This document shows, piece by piece, positions 24,284 to 34,172 of a DNA stretch of 43,289 bases. Source of the DNA: Bacillota bacterium (GTDB lineage: Bacteria > Bacillota > UBA4882 > UBA8346). The position numbers and the translations under genes were made by a program. Each line of letters opens with the position of its first letter. Position 1 is the first letter of the stretch. The notes beneath the pieces are model-generated. The model did no database searches. It worked only from the letters and a program-made list of their open reading frames with translations, and had not been told where the DNA came from. The stretch lies in NCBI GenBank assembly GCA_023429995.1, contig JAEZCE010000092.1:1-43289 (forward strand), read 5' to 3'.

Positions 24284-24350
24284 GGCATTTTGTCCGGTCA
24301 TCGGGTTGAAAACCGTTGCTGTGATTAAGGCGCGCGCTCCCTATAATCAA

Positions 24351-24387
24351 TAAAAAAAGGGGGCCCAGTTACTTACCGGACTCCCCT
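24351..24387 (-). terminator. Likely terminator of the GH30 gene / xylan cluster
   Basis: On the minus strand GGGGAGTCC...GGGCCCCC forms a bulged GC stem followed by a run of seven T. It lies about 45 bases past the GH30 stop, at the end of the whole minus-strand cluster. Confidence 0.6.
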
Positions 24388-24430
24388 CAAAGTTGCTATG
24401 ATTATTTCGGATGTTTCCCAAACCATTCCG

Positions 24431-26080
24431 CTACTGAATCCGGCAAACAGTCCCGTTCAGGGTGAATGCGGTGGGTTTGGCATTCTGCCCATTATAGTTC
24501 AGGTTAAAACCAAAGTTCAGGCTGCCGCCATTGGCCGGAATGTTTGCGTTATATGCGGCGTTTTTCACTGTGATGGACGCTCCGTTCTGGGTGTATGTAC
24601 CGTTCCAAATATTAGAAATCGTCTGATTGCCCGGGAAAGTCCAGGCCAAGGTCCAGCCATTCACCGCCGTAGTGGTATGATTGGTGATTTTCACATCGAC
24701 CGTGGCGCCACTACCCCAGTCATTCTGAACCGTATAAACGACTCCATAGTCACCACTTGGTGTTGGCGTTACAGTAGCAGTCGGAGTTGGAGTTATAGTC
24801 GTTGTTGGCGTTGGAGTCGGGGTCGGGGTTGACCCGGTGAGGCTTCCGACGAAAGTGGTGACACTTTGCGCATCAAGACTTAATGGGAAACTTCCGTTGG
24901 AATTGATGACCGTACCGTCGTTTTGAACATTTTTGCTTCCTGAGGTTGTATATTTTGTAAATGTTTGAATCGTTTCACCATTAACGGTTAGGCTGAGGTT
25001 TTTTGAAGAGGCGCCTCGGTTTACCGCCACAACCACTATTTTCTGATCACTTTTATATGCCGACACATAGACATCCATCGTTGGGTTTTTGGTTGCATCG
25101 ACGCGCACATATCCGGGCCGGATAAACTTGGAGAATTGGGCCATACAATATCCGCGCTTACTGACTAACCCGTTTTCTTTAATCATTCCGTAAGAGCGGC
25201 GGATGTACCACCAGACATAAGCGTTAAATTCCGCCTCAACCATGGAATTGTGAATGTTGTAGGCGACGTCAAGGGCATTGGGCCATGAATCAGCATCACT
25301 GGTACTGTCGGTATAAACTTCCGTCATCCAAAGTTCTTTCCCTTGTCCCTTTTGCTTGAATAGAGGGTATGGATAATTACTTAACGCAGTCCCATACAAA
25401 TGAGCACCCAGAATATCCATATTCGCCAGCGCACCCGAATCGTTTAAAATAGGATCAGACATTGATTTTACGTATTGAAACGATTCGGGGGCGATTACCC
25501 GGGTTTGAAGGCTGGCGGCATTCTGTTTCAGATAATTGACGATTTCCGTTGCGGTCCACCACGTCCAATCATAGGCGTAATCAGGCTCGTTTTGGATCGA
25601 TATGGCATAGAGATTAACCCCGTTTTGTTTCATATAACTGATAAAAGAATTTAAATGGTTGGTGTATGCGCCGTACTGGTTATATCTGAGCCGTTTTTTT
25701 CCGTTTACCACTTCAGTCATACTGCTGGGCGGATTCCAGGGAGACGCAAAAACGGTGGCGCCAAGCGCAATGGCTCTTTGAGCTGTGGCAATTTCCCGGC
25801 TCCAATTATTACTATTATCATCAACAAACATTCGCAAGATTGACATGCCGATTTGTCCATCATTATTCCCAAAGGCCGTCGTTCTTTGACTTTCTGTCAA
25901 GTCGCCAATCCAGGCCGGATGATTCATCCCTCCAAAACCTTTGATAGTCTGTTTGGTAGCTGTTGCATTGACGGTGATATCGCCGGCGGCTTTAATCGGG
26001 GCGGTACCATTAAAAGCAACCATTGTCATAATGGTGCAAAACAAACCGATAAAAAGTAATTTTATCATTCTTTTAAACAT
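24431..26080 (-). CDS. Secreted GH30 (subfamily 8-like) glucuronoxylanase with CBM2
   Basis: 549 residues. Signal peptide about 1-32. GH30 catalytic domain plus side beta-structure about 33-414, a Pro/Thr linker about 415-444, CBM2 about 445-549. Acid/base E165 (ISIQNEPDY) and nucleophile E254 (WMTEVYTD) are in place. The WWYIRRSYG motif (R294) is the arginine region that in subfamily 8 binds the glucuronic acid branch. It should cleave glucuronoxylan near methyl-glucuronic acid substitutions and adhere to cellulose through the CBM2. ATG follows GAGGAGG. It is the last gene of the cluster, 80 bp behind the GH43 gene. Confidence 0.93.
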   Translation of the reverse strand: MFKRMIKLLFIGLFCTIMTMVAFNGTAPIKAAGDITVNATATKQTIKGFGGMNHPAWIGDLTESQRTTAFGNNDGQIGMSILRMFVDDNSNNWSREIATAQRAIALGATVFASPWNPPSSMTEVVNGKKRLRYNQYGAYTNHLNSFISYMKQNGVNLYAISIQNEPDYAYDWTWWTATEIVNYLKQNAASLQTRVIAPESFQYVKSMSDPILNDSGALANMDILGAHLYGTALSNYPYPLFKQKGQGKELWMTEVYTDSTSDADSWPNALDVAYNIHNSMVEAEFNAYVWWYIRRSYGMIKENGLVSKRGYCMAQFSKFIRPGYVRVDATKNPTMDVYVSAYKSDQKIVVVAVNRGASSKNLSLTVNGETIQTFTKYTTSGSKNVQNDGTVINSNGSFPLSLDAQSVTTFVGSLTGSTPTPTPTPTTTITPTPTATVTPTPSGDYGVVYTVQNDWGSGATVDVKITNHTTTAVNGWTLAWTFPGNQTISNIWNGTYTQNGASITVKNAAYNANIPANGGSLNFGFNLNYNGQNAKPTAFTLNGTVCRIQ

Positions 26081-26160
26081 GTTTACTCCTCCTCAAATTT
26101 TTCATCGAAATCGTTAAGAAGTCAAAATCTTCATTCTCTGACAAACTGTACTGAAGTTCA

Positions 26161-27537
26161 TTATTGTATCTGGCAGGCGATCCCGTTTAAGGTAAAACCG
26201 GTAGGCTTTGTATTGGTCCCGCTATAACTGAGATTAAATCCAAAGGAGACCGATCCTTTAGCCGGGATCATGTTATTATAGGAAAGGTTTTTTACAGTTA
26301 CGGCTGTGCCGCTTTGAGTGTAGGTTCCATTCCACATATTGGTGATTTGTTGATTGCCTGTAAAGTTCCAGGCCAAGGTCCAGCCATCAATCGCCGCCGA
26401 GCCATTATTGTTAATGGTAATACTCACCGAAGCGCCGCTGCCCCAGTCGCTTTGGCTATAATTAACCGAGCAACCAGTGGGGATAGGAGTGGGCGTTACG
26501 GTTGGCGTAGGTGTTGGTGTTGACGTCGGTGTCGGTGTTAAAGTAGGCGTGGGGGTTGGAATGGGACTAACCACACCGGCTGTTGTCATATTCATCGTCG
26601 GGAATGTACCATCGGAATTATATTTAAACTCCTCTATGCATACTGAACGGTGGTAACTATTGCCTCCGGGCAAAGCGGCATTGTGATAAAAAAAGAAAGA
26701 ATGACCGTTAAAATCAATTACCCCTGGGTGATTTGTCGAGCAGGTTCCTTGTTTGGGCATAATGACTCCTCGATAGGTCCAGGGTCCGGCAAGGCTTGAG
26801 CTTGTGGAATAGGCAATCCATTCCGGGAAACCGGCTGCAAATACCAAATAATACAATCCGCTACGTTTGTAAATCCAGGGTGCTTCTTCATAGTCCTGTC
26901 CAAATGCCTGGGTTGTTAATGGAATATAATTTATAGAACCTTTTAAAGAAATCATGTCACTATTAAGCTTTACCCAGTAACAAGCATTGTTACCCCAGTA
27001 CAAATACGCCTGCCCGTCATCATCAATAAATACTGTCGGATCAAGATTTCTCCACGTATGGGTTGCATAACCGAAAAAATTGGTCATATTGTAAGTAATA
27101 AGAGGTTTCCCGAGCGCATCTGTAAAAGGACCGGTCGGGCTGGTTGCAACAGCAACTCCGATGGCGATTCCGCCACCTCCCACATCTAAAACTGATACGT
27201 AATAATAAAACTTGCCATTTCTGTAAATAACCTGTGCTGCGTTGGCATTGTCAGCCTGCGATGCCCATTTGAAGGCAGTGACTGACAACACCGCCCCATG
27301 ATCCGTCCAATTTACCATGTCAGCAGAAGAAAAACAACGATAATCCTTCATTAAATAGCTTGTTGCGGCTGAATTCTCATCATGCCCTGTATACAAGTAG
27401 ACTCTTCCATTATATACCATCGGAGCCGGGTCAGCGGTATATAGGGTTTTCACGATCGGATTGTCGGCAAAACATACTGTAATGGAAACAAGAGTAATCA
27501 ACATAAATGAGAACATGATTAAAATCTTACTTCTCAT
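26161..27537 (-). CDS. Secreted GH43 glycosidase with CBM2
   Basis: 458 residues. ATG at 27537 (CGGAGG 9 bases upstream); a longer frame to 27654 is unsupported. Signal peptide about 1-24. Five-bladed propeller about 25-330 with the three acidic residues D36 (TADPAP), D166 (NLDPTVF) and E217 or E218 (YEEAPW). PT-rich linker about 331-354, CBM2 about 355-458 with the terminal Cys pair. GH43 enzymes of this type remove xylose or arabinofuranose; the exact specificity cannot be told. The layout resembles xylan-debranching GH43 enzymes. Confidence 0.92.
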   Translation of the reverse strand: MRSKILIMFSFMLITLVSITVCFADNPIVKTLYTADPAPMVYNGRVYLYTGHDENSAATSYLMKDYRCFSSADMVNWTDHGAVLSVTAFKWASQADNANAAQVIYRNGKFYYYVSVLDVGGGGIAIGVAVATSPTGPFTDALGKPLITYNMTNFFGYATHTWRNLDPTVFIDDDGQAYLYWGNNACYWVKLNSDMISLKGSINYIPLTTQAFGQDYEEAPWIYKRSGLYYLVFAAGFPEWIAYSTSSSLAGPWTYRGVIMPKQGTCSTNHPGVIDFNGHSFFFYHNAALPGGNSYHRSVCIEEFKYNSDGTFPTMNMTTAGVVSPIPTPTPTLTPTPTSTPTPTPTVTPTPIPTGCSVNYSQSDWGSGASVSITINNNGSAAIDGWTLAWNFTGNQQITNMWNGTYTQSGTAVTVKNLSYNNMIPAKGSVSFGFNLSYSGTNTKPTGFTLNGIACQIQ

Positions 27538-27671
27538 GGTCTTTAACCTCCGAATTCTTATTCTAAATGATATTTCCCAAATTGCGCTTGAAACAATCAC
27601 CTCCTCGTAATCAATATGGTAGCTGTATGCCGCTCTACTTAAGTAAAACGCCACGTTATCGAGAGAACGTT

Positions 27672-28913
27672 TTACTCGTGTAGCAATAGAAGCAACACAG
27701 CCAATAGCCCGAATAACAAAGCGGATAACAGCTTAATTTTTCCCAAATGTTTCTGCATCATTTGGGCAATCTGATTTGAAGTCGTTCCCCAATAGACAAC
27801 CCCAAAGACAAAGATTAAAGGCAAAATAAACATCAAGTTATAAAGCGCTAAATACAAAATGGCGGTGAATTTTAAGGCGCTGATCCCTTTTAATACAACA
27901 ATTATGGGGAGGTAAATCTGTCCGGTACAAGGAAATTCATAGAATGCCACGATAAATCCTAAAACAAAACCCGTAATGAGAAAAAAACTTGAACGAGCTC
28001 GTTTTCTGATCGCTGCGTGAATTTTGCGTTTAAAATGTTCATTTAATTGCAATTTGATTTTGTTGGGCTTACCCTGTTTCACCAAGATACAATCATAAAA
28101 ACTTAAAATGCTAAACAATCCTAAAATTCCGGCCATGATATAAGGAATGCAATGGCCGAGTACACGAAATGTAGATAAGCGGTTCAATAACTCCAGGAGT
28201 CCATATCCAACCAAAAAGTAAGCCAAAAACGCTCCTATCGCAAAATTCATCCCCGGAAGCAATATTTCTTTTCCTTTTCTGCCTAACATGGTTAAATACG
28301 AAATAAAAAAGATCAAGGTAGCAAAAGCGCAGGGATTCAGCCCATCAAGCAAGCCGCTGCCGATTATCACCAGCGGAGTCAAGCCGCGGAATTTCTCGAT
28401 TATCGGAAGGTTACCGTCTTGATTGAATTTTAAAGCGTATATAGGCCATTTTGTCCCGCCCGTTTTCAGATATTTATTGATTGTCTGCACCAGCTTATCC
28501 CGGATAGCCGTTTCCCCTTCTAAAACATCATCCCCTGCAATCATTAGGGGGGGAGTCTTATTGATTTTCCGTCCAAAACTCTTTTCGAGGTTAATCAAAA
28601 GCTTAAAATTTTCAAGAGAAGTAATTTCAAAGATTTTCATCTCAAGCCGGTTTTGATATTTTTCGCTGATTTTCGGTAAGAACTTATTCTTGATAAACCG
28701 GCACTCCGGACAAGTCCTGGTATAAAAGAACAAAATCTTTACTTTGCCGTTATCCGCATTGACCCAAGAAATATTCGTCCACAAGAAAACCAGGCAGCAA
28801 ACACGGAGAATGTGTCGTCTTATAAAAACCTGATCGATGATTTTTATCATTTCGCGGTGATATGCCCCCATTCCGCCGATTTTCTTCCGTTGCTCCCAAA
28901 CAAGTTTTTTCAT
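27672..28913 (-). CDS. Fused thioredoxin-like/CcdA-type membrane protein
   Basis: Up to 413 residues; the start is uncertain because no good ribosome binding site precedes 28913 or the internal ATG at 28871. Signal/anchor helix about 35-52. A thioredoxin-fold domain follows (about 56-150) with CPEC (C68, C71) in FYTRTCPECRFIK, then a CcdA-like membrane part (about 180-410) with one cysteine each in GLNPCAF (C195) and YEFPCTGQ (C329). It looks like a self-contained electron carrier moving reducing power outward, with the acceptor domain fused. It follows the DUF1573 gene by 41 bp and sits inside the xylanase cluster, where it could help fold disulfide-containing secreted enzymes; that is inference. 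Confidence 0.8.
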   Translation of the reverse strand: MKKLVWEQRKKIGGMGAYHREMIKIIDQVFIRRHILRVCCLVFLWTNISWVNADNGKVKILFFYTRTCPECRFIKNKFLPKISEKYQNRLEMKIFEITSLENFKLLINLEKSFGRKINKTPPLMIAGDDVLEGETAIRDKLVQTINKYLKTGGTKWPIYALKFNQDGNLPIIEKFRGLTPLVIIGSGLLDGLNPCAFATLIFFISYLTMLGRKGKEILLPGMNFAIGAFLAYFLVGYGLLELLNRLSTFRVLGHCIPYIMAGILGLFSILSFYDCILVKQGKPNKIKLQLNEHFKRKIHAAIRKRARSSFFLITGFVLGFIVAFYEFPCTGQIYLPIIVVLKGISALKFTAILYLALYNLMFILPLIFVFGVVYWGTTSNQIAQMMQKHLGKIKLLSALLFGLLAVLLLLLHE

Positions 28914-28954
28914 CTGGGATGGAACTTTCTATAATTTCTTCAGGCAAATACAGC

Positions 28955-29368
28955 TCATGGCCTTTGTTTTTCGGGCGCGCGCGCCGCTATCGCCTTTACG
29001 GTAACCTTTTCAGTACGGTTTTTGGGGTCATTGGTTTCCATCATTACATATGCTTCGTTGAGTCCTTCTTTCACGATATACAGCTCCACTGTCAGTTCAG
29101 TCTTGCCGTTCGGCGGGATTCTCGTTACGTCCAAAACGGGGTTTATACACTTATGACAACTGGGCCAGGCAGCGAGAGTCAAGTCGGCATTACCCAAGTT
29201 TTTGATGACGAAAGCATGTTTGATGCTCTTTGTATTTTCAACCGTGCCGAAACTCCAATAATTTCCGGAAATGTTCATCTTGGGAATCCGGAGCGAAGTT
29301 TTCCAAAAGATAATGCAGGCGATAAGGATGGACAAACAAAGAACTCCAACCGGCAATGTTTTTTTCAT
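28955..29368 (-). CDS. DUF1573-family exported protein
   Basis: About 137 residues from the ATG at 29368, preceded by AAAGGAG. N-terminal helix about 7-23, then an Ig-like DUF1573 domain with the hallmark segment WSFGTVENTKSIKHAFVIKN and LTLAAWPSCHKC (C-x2-C). Such proteins are often found beside thiol-redox membrane proteins; function unknown. Encoded 41 bp before the thioredoxin-CcdA fusion. The longer upstream frame to 29488 lacks support. Confidence 0.78.
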   Translation of the reverse strand: MKKTLPVGVLCLSILIACIIFWKTSLRIPKMNISGNYWSFGTVENTKSIKHAFVIKNLGNADLTLAAWPSCHKCINPVLDVTRIPPNGKTELTVELYIVKEGLNEAYVMMETNDPKNRTEKVTVKAIAARAPEKQRP

Positions 29369-29541
29369 TGGAACTCCTTTATGCTTCCATACCAAGTTGC
29401 GTTTTGACGGATAACTCTTTTTGGAAACGCAACTTGGCCTCACTCTTAACTTAATACTATTACGTACCAGTACACATAGACTCTTCATTCCATCATCATG
29501 GCTCTGTACCCCGGGCCAACGCCCCGGACATACCCGGTCAC

Positions 29542-30897
29542 TTATTCAAGTTGACAAGCTGTCCCGTTCAGGGTAAAAGCGGTCGGTTTGACATTATTAC
29601 CGCTATAAGTGATATTAAATCCGAAAGAAATGGAGCCCTTCGCCGGGATAATGTTATTATAGGAAAGGTTTTTTACAGTTACCGATGTGCCGCTTTGCGT
29701 GTAGGTCCCGTTCCACATGTTGGTGATGGTTTGATTGCCCGGGAAATTCCATGCCAGAGTCCAGCCGTTAATCTGGGAGGAACCGTTGTTTTTAACCGTA
29801 ACGCTTACTGTAGCCCCGTTACCCCAGTCGTTTTGGCTGTAACTAACCGAACAGCCCGTAGGAGGAGTGGTAGGGGTTACCGTTGGTGTTATAGTTGGTG
29901 TTATAGTCGGTGTCGCTGTTGGCGTCAGGGTGGGGTTGATTGACAAATACTGGCGCAACCATTGCAAAGCCGGACGCTCAACTCCTGAACTGGTAATTAA
30001 ATGAGTTCCGGATGCCCAAGTCTGTCCTTCAATATAGCCCCACAGGGTGATACCTGCGACAGCCGAATTTTCCCATAAAACCGGAAACTTCTCCTGATAT
30101 CTCGTCTTTTGAGTTGCGTCATCCCCGGTCATATCAAGTTCCGATACATAGATTGGCAGTCCAGTCGCTGCCAGACTACTCAGAACATTTCTCATCGTGC
30201 TTGTCGATACGGTGTCCATATTGAAATAATGGCATTGAATGCCGATTCCGTCCACCAAGCCTCTACTCTTAAGAATGTTAATAATACTTAAATACCTGGA
30301 TGCGGCATTGGGATCACTGATGATTCCATATTCGTTGATTAATAGTTTGGAATTGGGGAAAGCGGCTCTGGCTTGCTGGAATGACCAGACAATCCAATCC
30401 CATCCGGTAGAACCGCTGCCACCGATGGCATTTGCATAGGGAGGCGTGGTATGCAGCGCCTCATTTACAACATCGACCATTTGAGCACCGCCATATCGCG
30501 TACCGGCTTGTTTGATCCAATCCGTGACTTCCGCCTTCTGATCAGCAGCTGAAAGTCCGCCAATCCAGCTTGGTTGTTGGTTTCCCCATACCAGGCAATG
30601 AAACTTAAAGGGAAAGCCATGGCTGCGAGCATAATTATAAGCAGTATCACATTGGCTCCAATTCATATTTCCCCGGCTACCCTCAACCGTACCCCATTTG
30701 CCGCCATTTTCCGGGACTACCTGATCCCAATAAGTGGAAAAGTTCGATGGAACACTGCTACTAACGATATTGCCCAAAAATTTGGTCTTGGCGAGTCCGG
30801 CATTGGTTTGCGTGGCCATCGCCAAAACTAATACCGCGAACAGTGCGATAGCTATTAATATTAAGGGTTTACGCATTTTCAAAAATTGACCGCGCAT
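29542..30897 (-). CDS. Secreted GH10 endo-xylanase with CBM2 (short type)
   Basis: 451 residues. ATG at 30897 has AAGGAG about 9 bases upstream. Signal peptide about 1-33. Compact GH10 barrel about 35-320 with acid/base E146 (VDVVNEALH) and nucleophile E253 (IYVSELDMTG); the first half contains WDQVVPENGGKWGTVE. Threonine-rich linker, CBM2 about 348-451. Cuts the beta-1,4-xylan backbone. It differs from the GH10 at 32601 in length and loop content, so the two xylanases probably differ in fine specificity. Confidence 0.93.
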   Translation of the reverse strand: MRGQFLKMRKPLILIAIALFAVLVLAMATQTNAGLAKTKFLGNIVSSSVPSNFSTYWDQVVPENGGKWGTVEGSRGNMNWSQCDTAYNYARSHGFPFKFHCLVWGNQQPSWIGGLSAADQKAEVTDWIKQAGTRYGGAQMVDVVNEALHTTPPYANAIGGSGSTGWDWIVWSFQQARAAFPNSKLLINEYGIISDPNAASRYLSIINILKSRGLVDGIGIQCHYFNMDTVSTSTMRNVLSSLAATGLPIYVSELDMTGDDATQKTRYQEKFPVLWENSAVAGITLWGYIEGQTWASGTHLITSSGVERPALQWLRQYLSINPTLTPTATPTITPTITPTVTPTTPPTGCSVSYSQNDWGNGATVSVTVKNNGSSQINGWTLAWNFPGNQTITNMWNGTYTQSGTSVTVKNLSYNNIIPAKGSISFGFNITYSGNNVKPTAFTLNGTACQLE

Positions 30898-31127
30898 TCA
30901 TCATCTCTCCTTTCTGTTTTTTAAGATGTTTTCGCCGTTGTTGGATTTTTGGAGCCTCCTGCCAGAGTAAAACTTAACAGAAGGCTCGCTTTTCCGATTC
31001 ATTTCGTTTCATTTTTTCAGTCCAGTGTCGCAACTGAAATCATCAACATCCAATTCATTTCACTGGCGGGTCCTTTGAATAATCCGAGCAATCCGATTCT
31101 TAATCATTCTCCGGGTCATCCAAACGG

Positions 31128-32390
31128 CTACCGAACCACGCAAGCGGCCCCGTTCAAGGTGAAGCTGGCGGGTTTAACATTCTGTCCACTATAGTTCAGG
31201 TTAAAACCAAAGTTCAGGCTGCCGCCATTCGCCGGAATGTTGGCATTATATGCGGCGTTTTTCACCGTTATGGAAGTTCCATTTTGGGTGTGGGTACCGT
31301 TCCAAAGATTAGTGATGGTCTGATTACCCGGGAAGGCCCAGGCCAGGGTCCATCCATTCACCGCCGTGGTGGTATTATTGATGATTTTCACATCAACCGT
31401 AGCGCCGCTACCCCAGTCATTCTGAATCGTATAAACAACTTCATAATTTCCACCCGGCGTTGGTGTTGGCGTTATAGTCGGTGTTATAGTAGGTGTTATA
31501 GTAGGCGTTACAGTAGGAGTCGGGGTAGTCGAATCCGTAAATCCCGCCGCTTCCGCCATTTGCGCAAAATTCCATAGGCTCGGCTTCCATACACTCCAAT
31601 CGTGTCCCGCTCCCTGGATCAGCCATTCTTTATAGGGAATATTATTGGCTATGCAGTAATCCCTTACCCTATTGTTATTGGATATGAGGCTATCCGCGGT
31701 TCCGCAGGAAAGAAACAACAGTTTCAATAGCTGCTTGATATTTGTATTGGTAAACAACTGGCTAACTTGTTTGGTGTTCGGGGCTGAAGAAAAGCCGCCA
31801 ATATAGGAGAATTTGTCCACATTGGGCAAACCGATATTCAACGATTGTCCGCCGCCCATTGAAAGGCCAGCAATCGCCCGGTGCTTGGAGTCGTTATAAA
31901 CGGAATAGGTTTTTTCGATATAAGGCATAAGGCTACCCAGCAAATCATTGGTGAAATTTTCCCACCCGTCCGATATCCCCGTTCCTGTTGCATTACCATT
32001 CGGCAATACCATAACAAAGGGTTTGATTTTACCCGTGGCAATGAGATTATCGAGGATGACATGGGGCGCGCCGTTATTATACCACTCGTCTTCATTTCCG
32101 CCGATGCCGTGTAATAAATACAGGACGCTGTATTTACTGCCGGTTGAATATCCTGGCGGCAGGTAAATTCTCGCCCTCCGCTGGCTGTTTGTCGCCGCAG
32201 ACTGATAATAAATATAGCTTACCTGACCATGGGAAATGTTGCTTTGGACTTGGTCATATCCTGTCGGCGGCGTGGTTGGGAATGTTTCCGCGAACAAAAA
32301 TAAAGGTGTTAGTGCGAAAAATGCCGCGAGAGCGAAAAAAGTCAATCCCGTTTTCCTACTTATTTTGGTTATTAAGGTGTTGAGTTTCAT
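31128..32390 (-). CDS. Secreted CE1-type esterase (feruloyl/acetyl) with CBM2
   Basis: 420 residues. Signal peptide about 1-34. Alpha/beta-hydrolase domain of the esterase D/XynZ type about 40-290: catalytic S177 in GLSMGG, D233 (CGTADS) and H263 (GAGHDW). The segment YLPPGYSTGSKYSVLYLLHG is typical of feruloyl esterases. Linker with repeated PTITPT units, C-terminal CBM2 of about 105 residues. It should remove ferulic or acetic esters from arabinoxylan; which one cannot be decided here. The gaps to its neighbours are 230 bp and 210 bp. Confidence 0.92.
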   Translation of the reverse strand: MKLNTLITKISRKTGLTFFALAAFFALTPLFLFAETFPTTPPTGYDQVQSNISHGQVSYIYYQSAATNSQRRARIYLPPGYSTGSKYSVLYLLHGIGGNEDEWYNNGAPHVILDNLIATGKIKPFVMVLPNGNATGTGISDGWENFTNDLLGSLMPYIEKTYSVYNDSKHRAIAGLSMGGGQSLNIGLPNVDKFSYIGGFSSAPNTKQVSQLFTNTNIKQLLKLLFLSCGTADSLISNNNRVRDYCIANNIPYKEWLIQGAGHDWSVWKPSLWNFAQMAEAAGFTDSTTPTPTVTPTITPTITPTITPTPTPGGNYEVVYTIQNDWGSGATVDVKIINNTTTAVNGWTLAWAFPGNQTITNLWNGTHTQNGTSITVKNAAYNANIPANGGSLNFGFNLNYSGQNVKPASFTLNGAACVVR

Positions 32391-32600
32391 TTTTTGTTTC
32401 CCCTTTCTTTCATTCCATTGTTTTACGTTTATGTTGTTTAATGGAAATTACAGCTTAAATTTCATCCATTATTCCGCCATCATTTTATCCTCCTTATTTT
32501 TTTTGATAGGGAATAAGAAGCACACCGTATTCGTATTTCTTGAGTTCTCCCATCCTCCTTTCTTATCACCGACGTTCATCCTTGACTAATCTGTACCTTG

Positions 32601-34079
32601 TTATTCAAGTTGACAAGCTGTCCCGTTCAAGGTAAAGCCGGTAGGTTTGGCATCCGTCCCACTATAGTTCAGGTTAAAACCAAAAGTAACGCTGCCGCCA
32701 TTCGCCGGAATGGTAGCGTTATATGCAGCGTTTTTCACCGTTACCGAAGCTCCACTCTGGGTATAGGTCCCGTTCCAGAGATTGGTGATAGCCTGATTGC
32801 CCGGGAAGGTCCAGGCCATGGTCCAGCCATTCACCGCCGTAGTGGTTCTATTGGTAATGGTCACATTAACCGTAGCGCCGCTGCCCCAGTCATTTTGAAT
32901 CGTATAAACGGCTACATAGTTAGCGGTGCCAGTAGGAGTCGGGGTCAATGTTACAGTAGGAGTCGGGGTCGGCGTCGATGTTACAGTAGGAGTCGGGGTG
33001 GGAGTAGTCGATGAACCTAAAGCGCTTTGTACAGCATAGTACGATGGTTTCGGATTATAGTTGGAATCGAATATCAAGGCCGCCCCTCTACCCGGGAACG
33101 TCCCCGACACCCAGGAGTATTTATCGGTGAAGCCCCAGAGTTGAATGGCTTTCACCGCGGGTTGGGCCATACATTTTTGGATGACGCCCTTATAGTAGTC
33201 GGCTTGGGTTTGCAACTCCGCCGCCGAAGGGTTGCTCGACACCCGGACATCCATCTCGGTAATATAGATCTCCAGGCCCAAATCGGCAAAACGCTGCATA
33301 TTACTGGCAAAGTCGTTGTAATTAAAACCATATTGAATATCCAGGTGCATCTGGAAGCCGATCCCGTCCACCGGTATCCCCCGGCTTTTAAAGTCTTTGA
33401 GCATGTTATAGGCCCCATTGGATTTACTACCGGTGGCCTCAAGATTGTAATCGTTGTAAATCAGTTTGGCGCTGGGATCAGCAGCCCGGGCCCGGATGAA
33501 GGCATTCTCAATAAAACTTTTGCCGAGAGTGTTATACCAGAAAGAACCCCGGTAACTCCCATCTTCATTAAAAGCTTCATTGACGACGTCCCAAACCAGG
33601 ATCTTCCCTTTGAAATGACCCATTACCTTATCGATATGATTGTACATGGCCGACTGCATGGCGCTGGCGCCAAGACCCTGGACCCAGCTTGGAGTCTGGG
33701 AATGCCATACCATTGTATGTCCGTGGACTTTGAAGCCGTTCGATTGGGCCCAGGAAACAAGCTTATCCGCTTCGGTGTAATTAAAACTGTTTTGAGAAGG
33801 TTCGGTCGCATCCCATTTCATCGCATTTTCCGGGGTTACCAAATTGAACTCGGCTGTAGCCATGCTGGTAAACGTGGCGGAATCCGACATCGTGGTGAAG
33901 CCACTGGGGAATTCGGTGCCGATTAAAACTTGGCTTTGAATATTTTTTAACCGTGTCCCCGTTGGAGTGGCGGCGCTGATGAGTATCGAATGAATCGCCA
34001 ACGCCATCAACAGGGCAAAAAACACCATCCATACTGATTTACTAGCTCTTTTATTACATTTGAAACTATTTCTTTCCAT
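32601..34079 (-). CDS. Secreted GH10 endo-xylanase with CBM2
   Basis: 492 residues. Signal peptide about 1-37 (ends ISAATP), GH10 barrel about 42-355 with acid/base E168 (WDVVNEAF) and nucleophile E275 (IYITEMDVRV), conserved HTMVWHSQTPSW and GIGFQMHLD. PT/TP linker, CBM2 about 388-492. Endo-beta-1,4-xylanase. Its signal peptide (NSFK..KR...ALL.A..IHS.LISAATP) is closely related to that of the next gene, the CE6-type esterase, indicating local module shuffling. Confidence 0.95.
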   Translation of the reverse strand: MERNSFKCNKRASKSVWMVFFALLMALAIHSILISAATPTGTRLKNIQSQVLIGTEFPSGFTTMSDSATFTSMATAEFNLVTPENAMKWDATEPSQNSFNYTEADKLVSWAQSNGFKVHGHTMVWHSQTPSWVQGLGASAMQSAMYNHIDKVMGHFKGKILVWDVVNEAFNEDGSYRGSFWYNTLGKSFIENAFIRARAADPSAKLIYNDYNLEATGSKSNGAYNMLKDFKSRGIPVDGIGFQMHLDIQYGFNYNDFASNMQRFADLGLEIYITEMDVRVSSNPSAAELQTQADYYKGVIQKCMAQPAVKAIQLWGFTDKYSWVSGTFPGRGAALIFDSNYNPKPSYYAVQSALGSSTTPTPTPTVTSTPTPTPTVTLTPTPTGTANYVAVYTIQNDWGSGATVNVTITNRTTTAVNGWTMAWTFPGNQAITNLWNGTYTQSGASVTVKNAAYNATIPANGGSVTFGFNLNYSGTDAKPTGFTLNGTACQLE

Positions 34080-34172
34080 AATACTCTCTCCTTTTCATTA
34101 TATTGGAACCATTTAATATTGAATCAGTATCCGCTTCCACAGCTGAAAAAATCATGGTTTTCTAAAGCCATA

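Noticed and set aside
24741..24830. Short repeats suggesting a CRISPR-like or satellite array
   Set aside because: They encode the Pro/Thr linker (PTPT) of the GH30 enzyme in frame; similar repeats recur in each linker of the cluster.
33027..33926. 299-codon plus-strand open frame opposite the GH10 xylanase
   Set aside because: Long antisense shadow of a well-supported xylanase with complete catalytic motifs.
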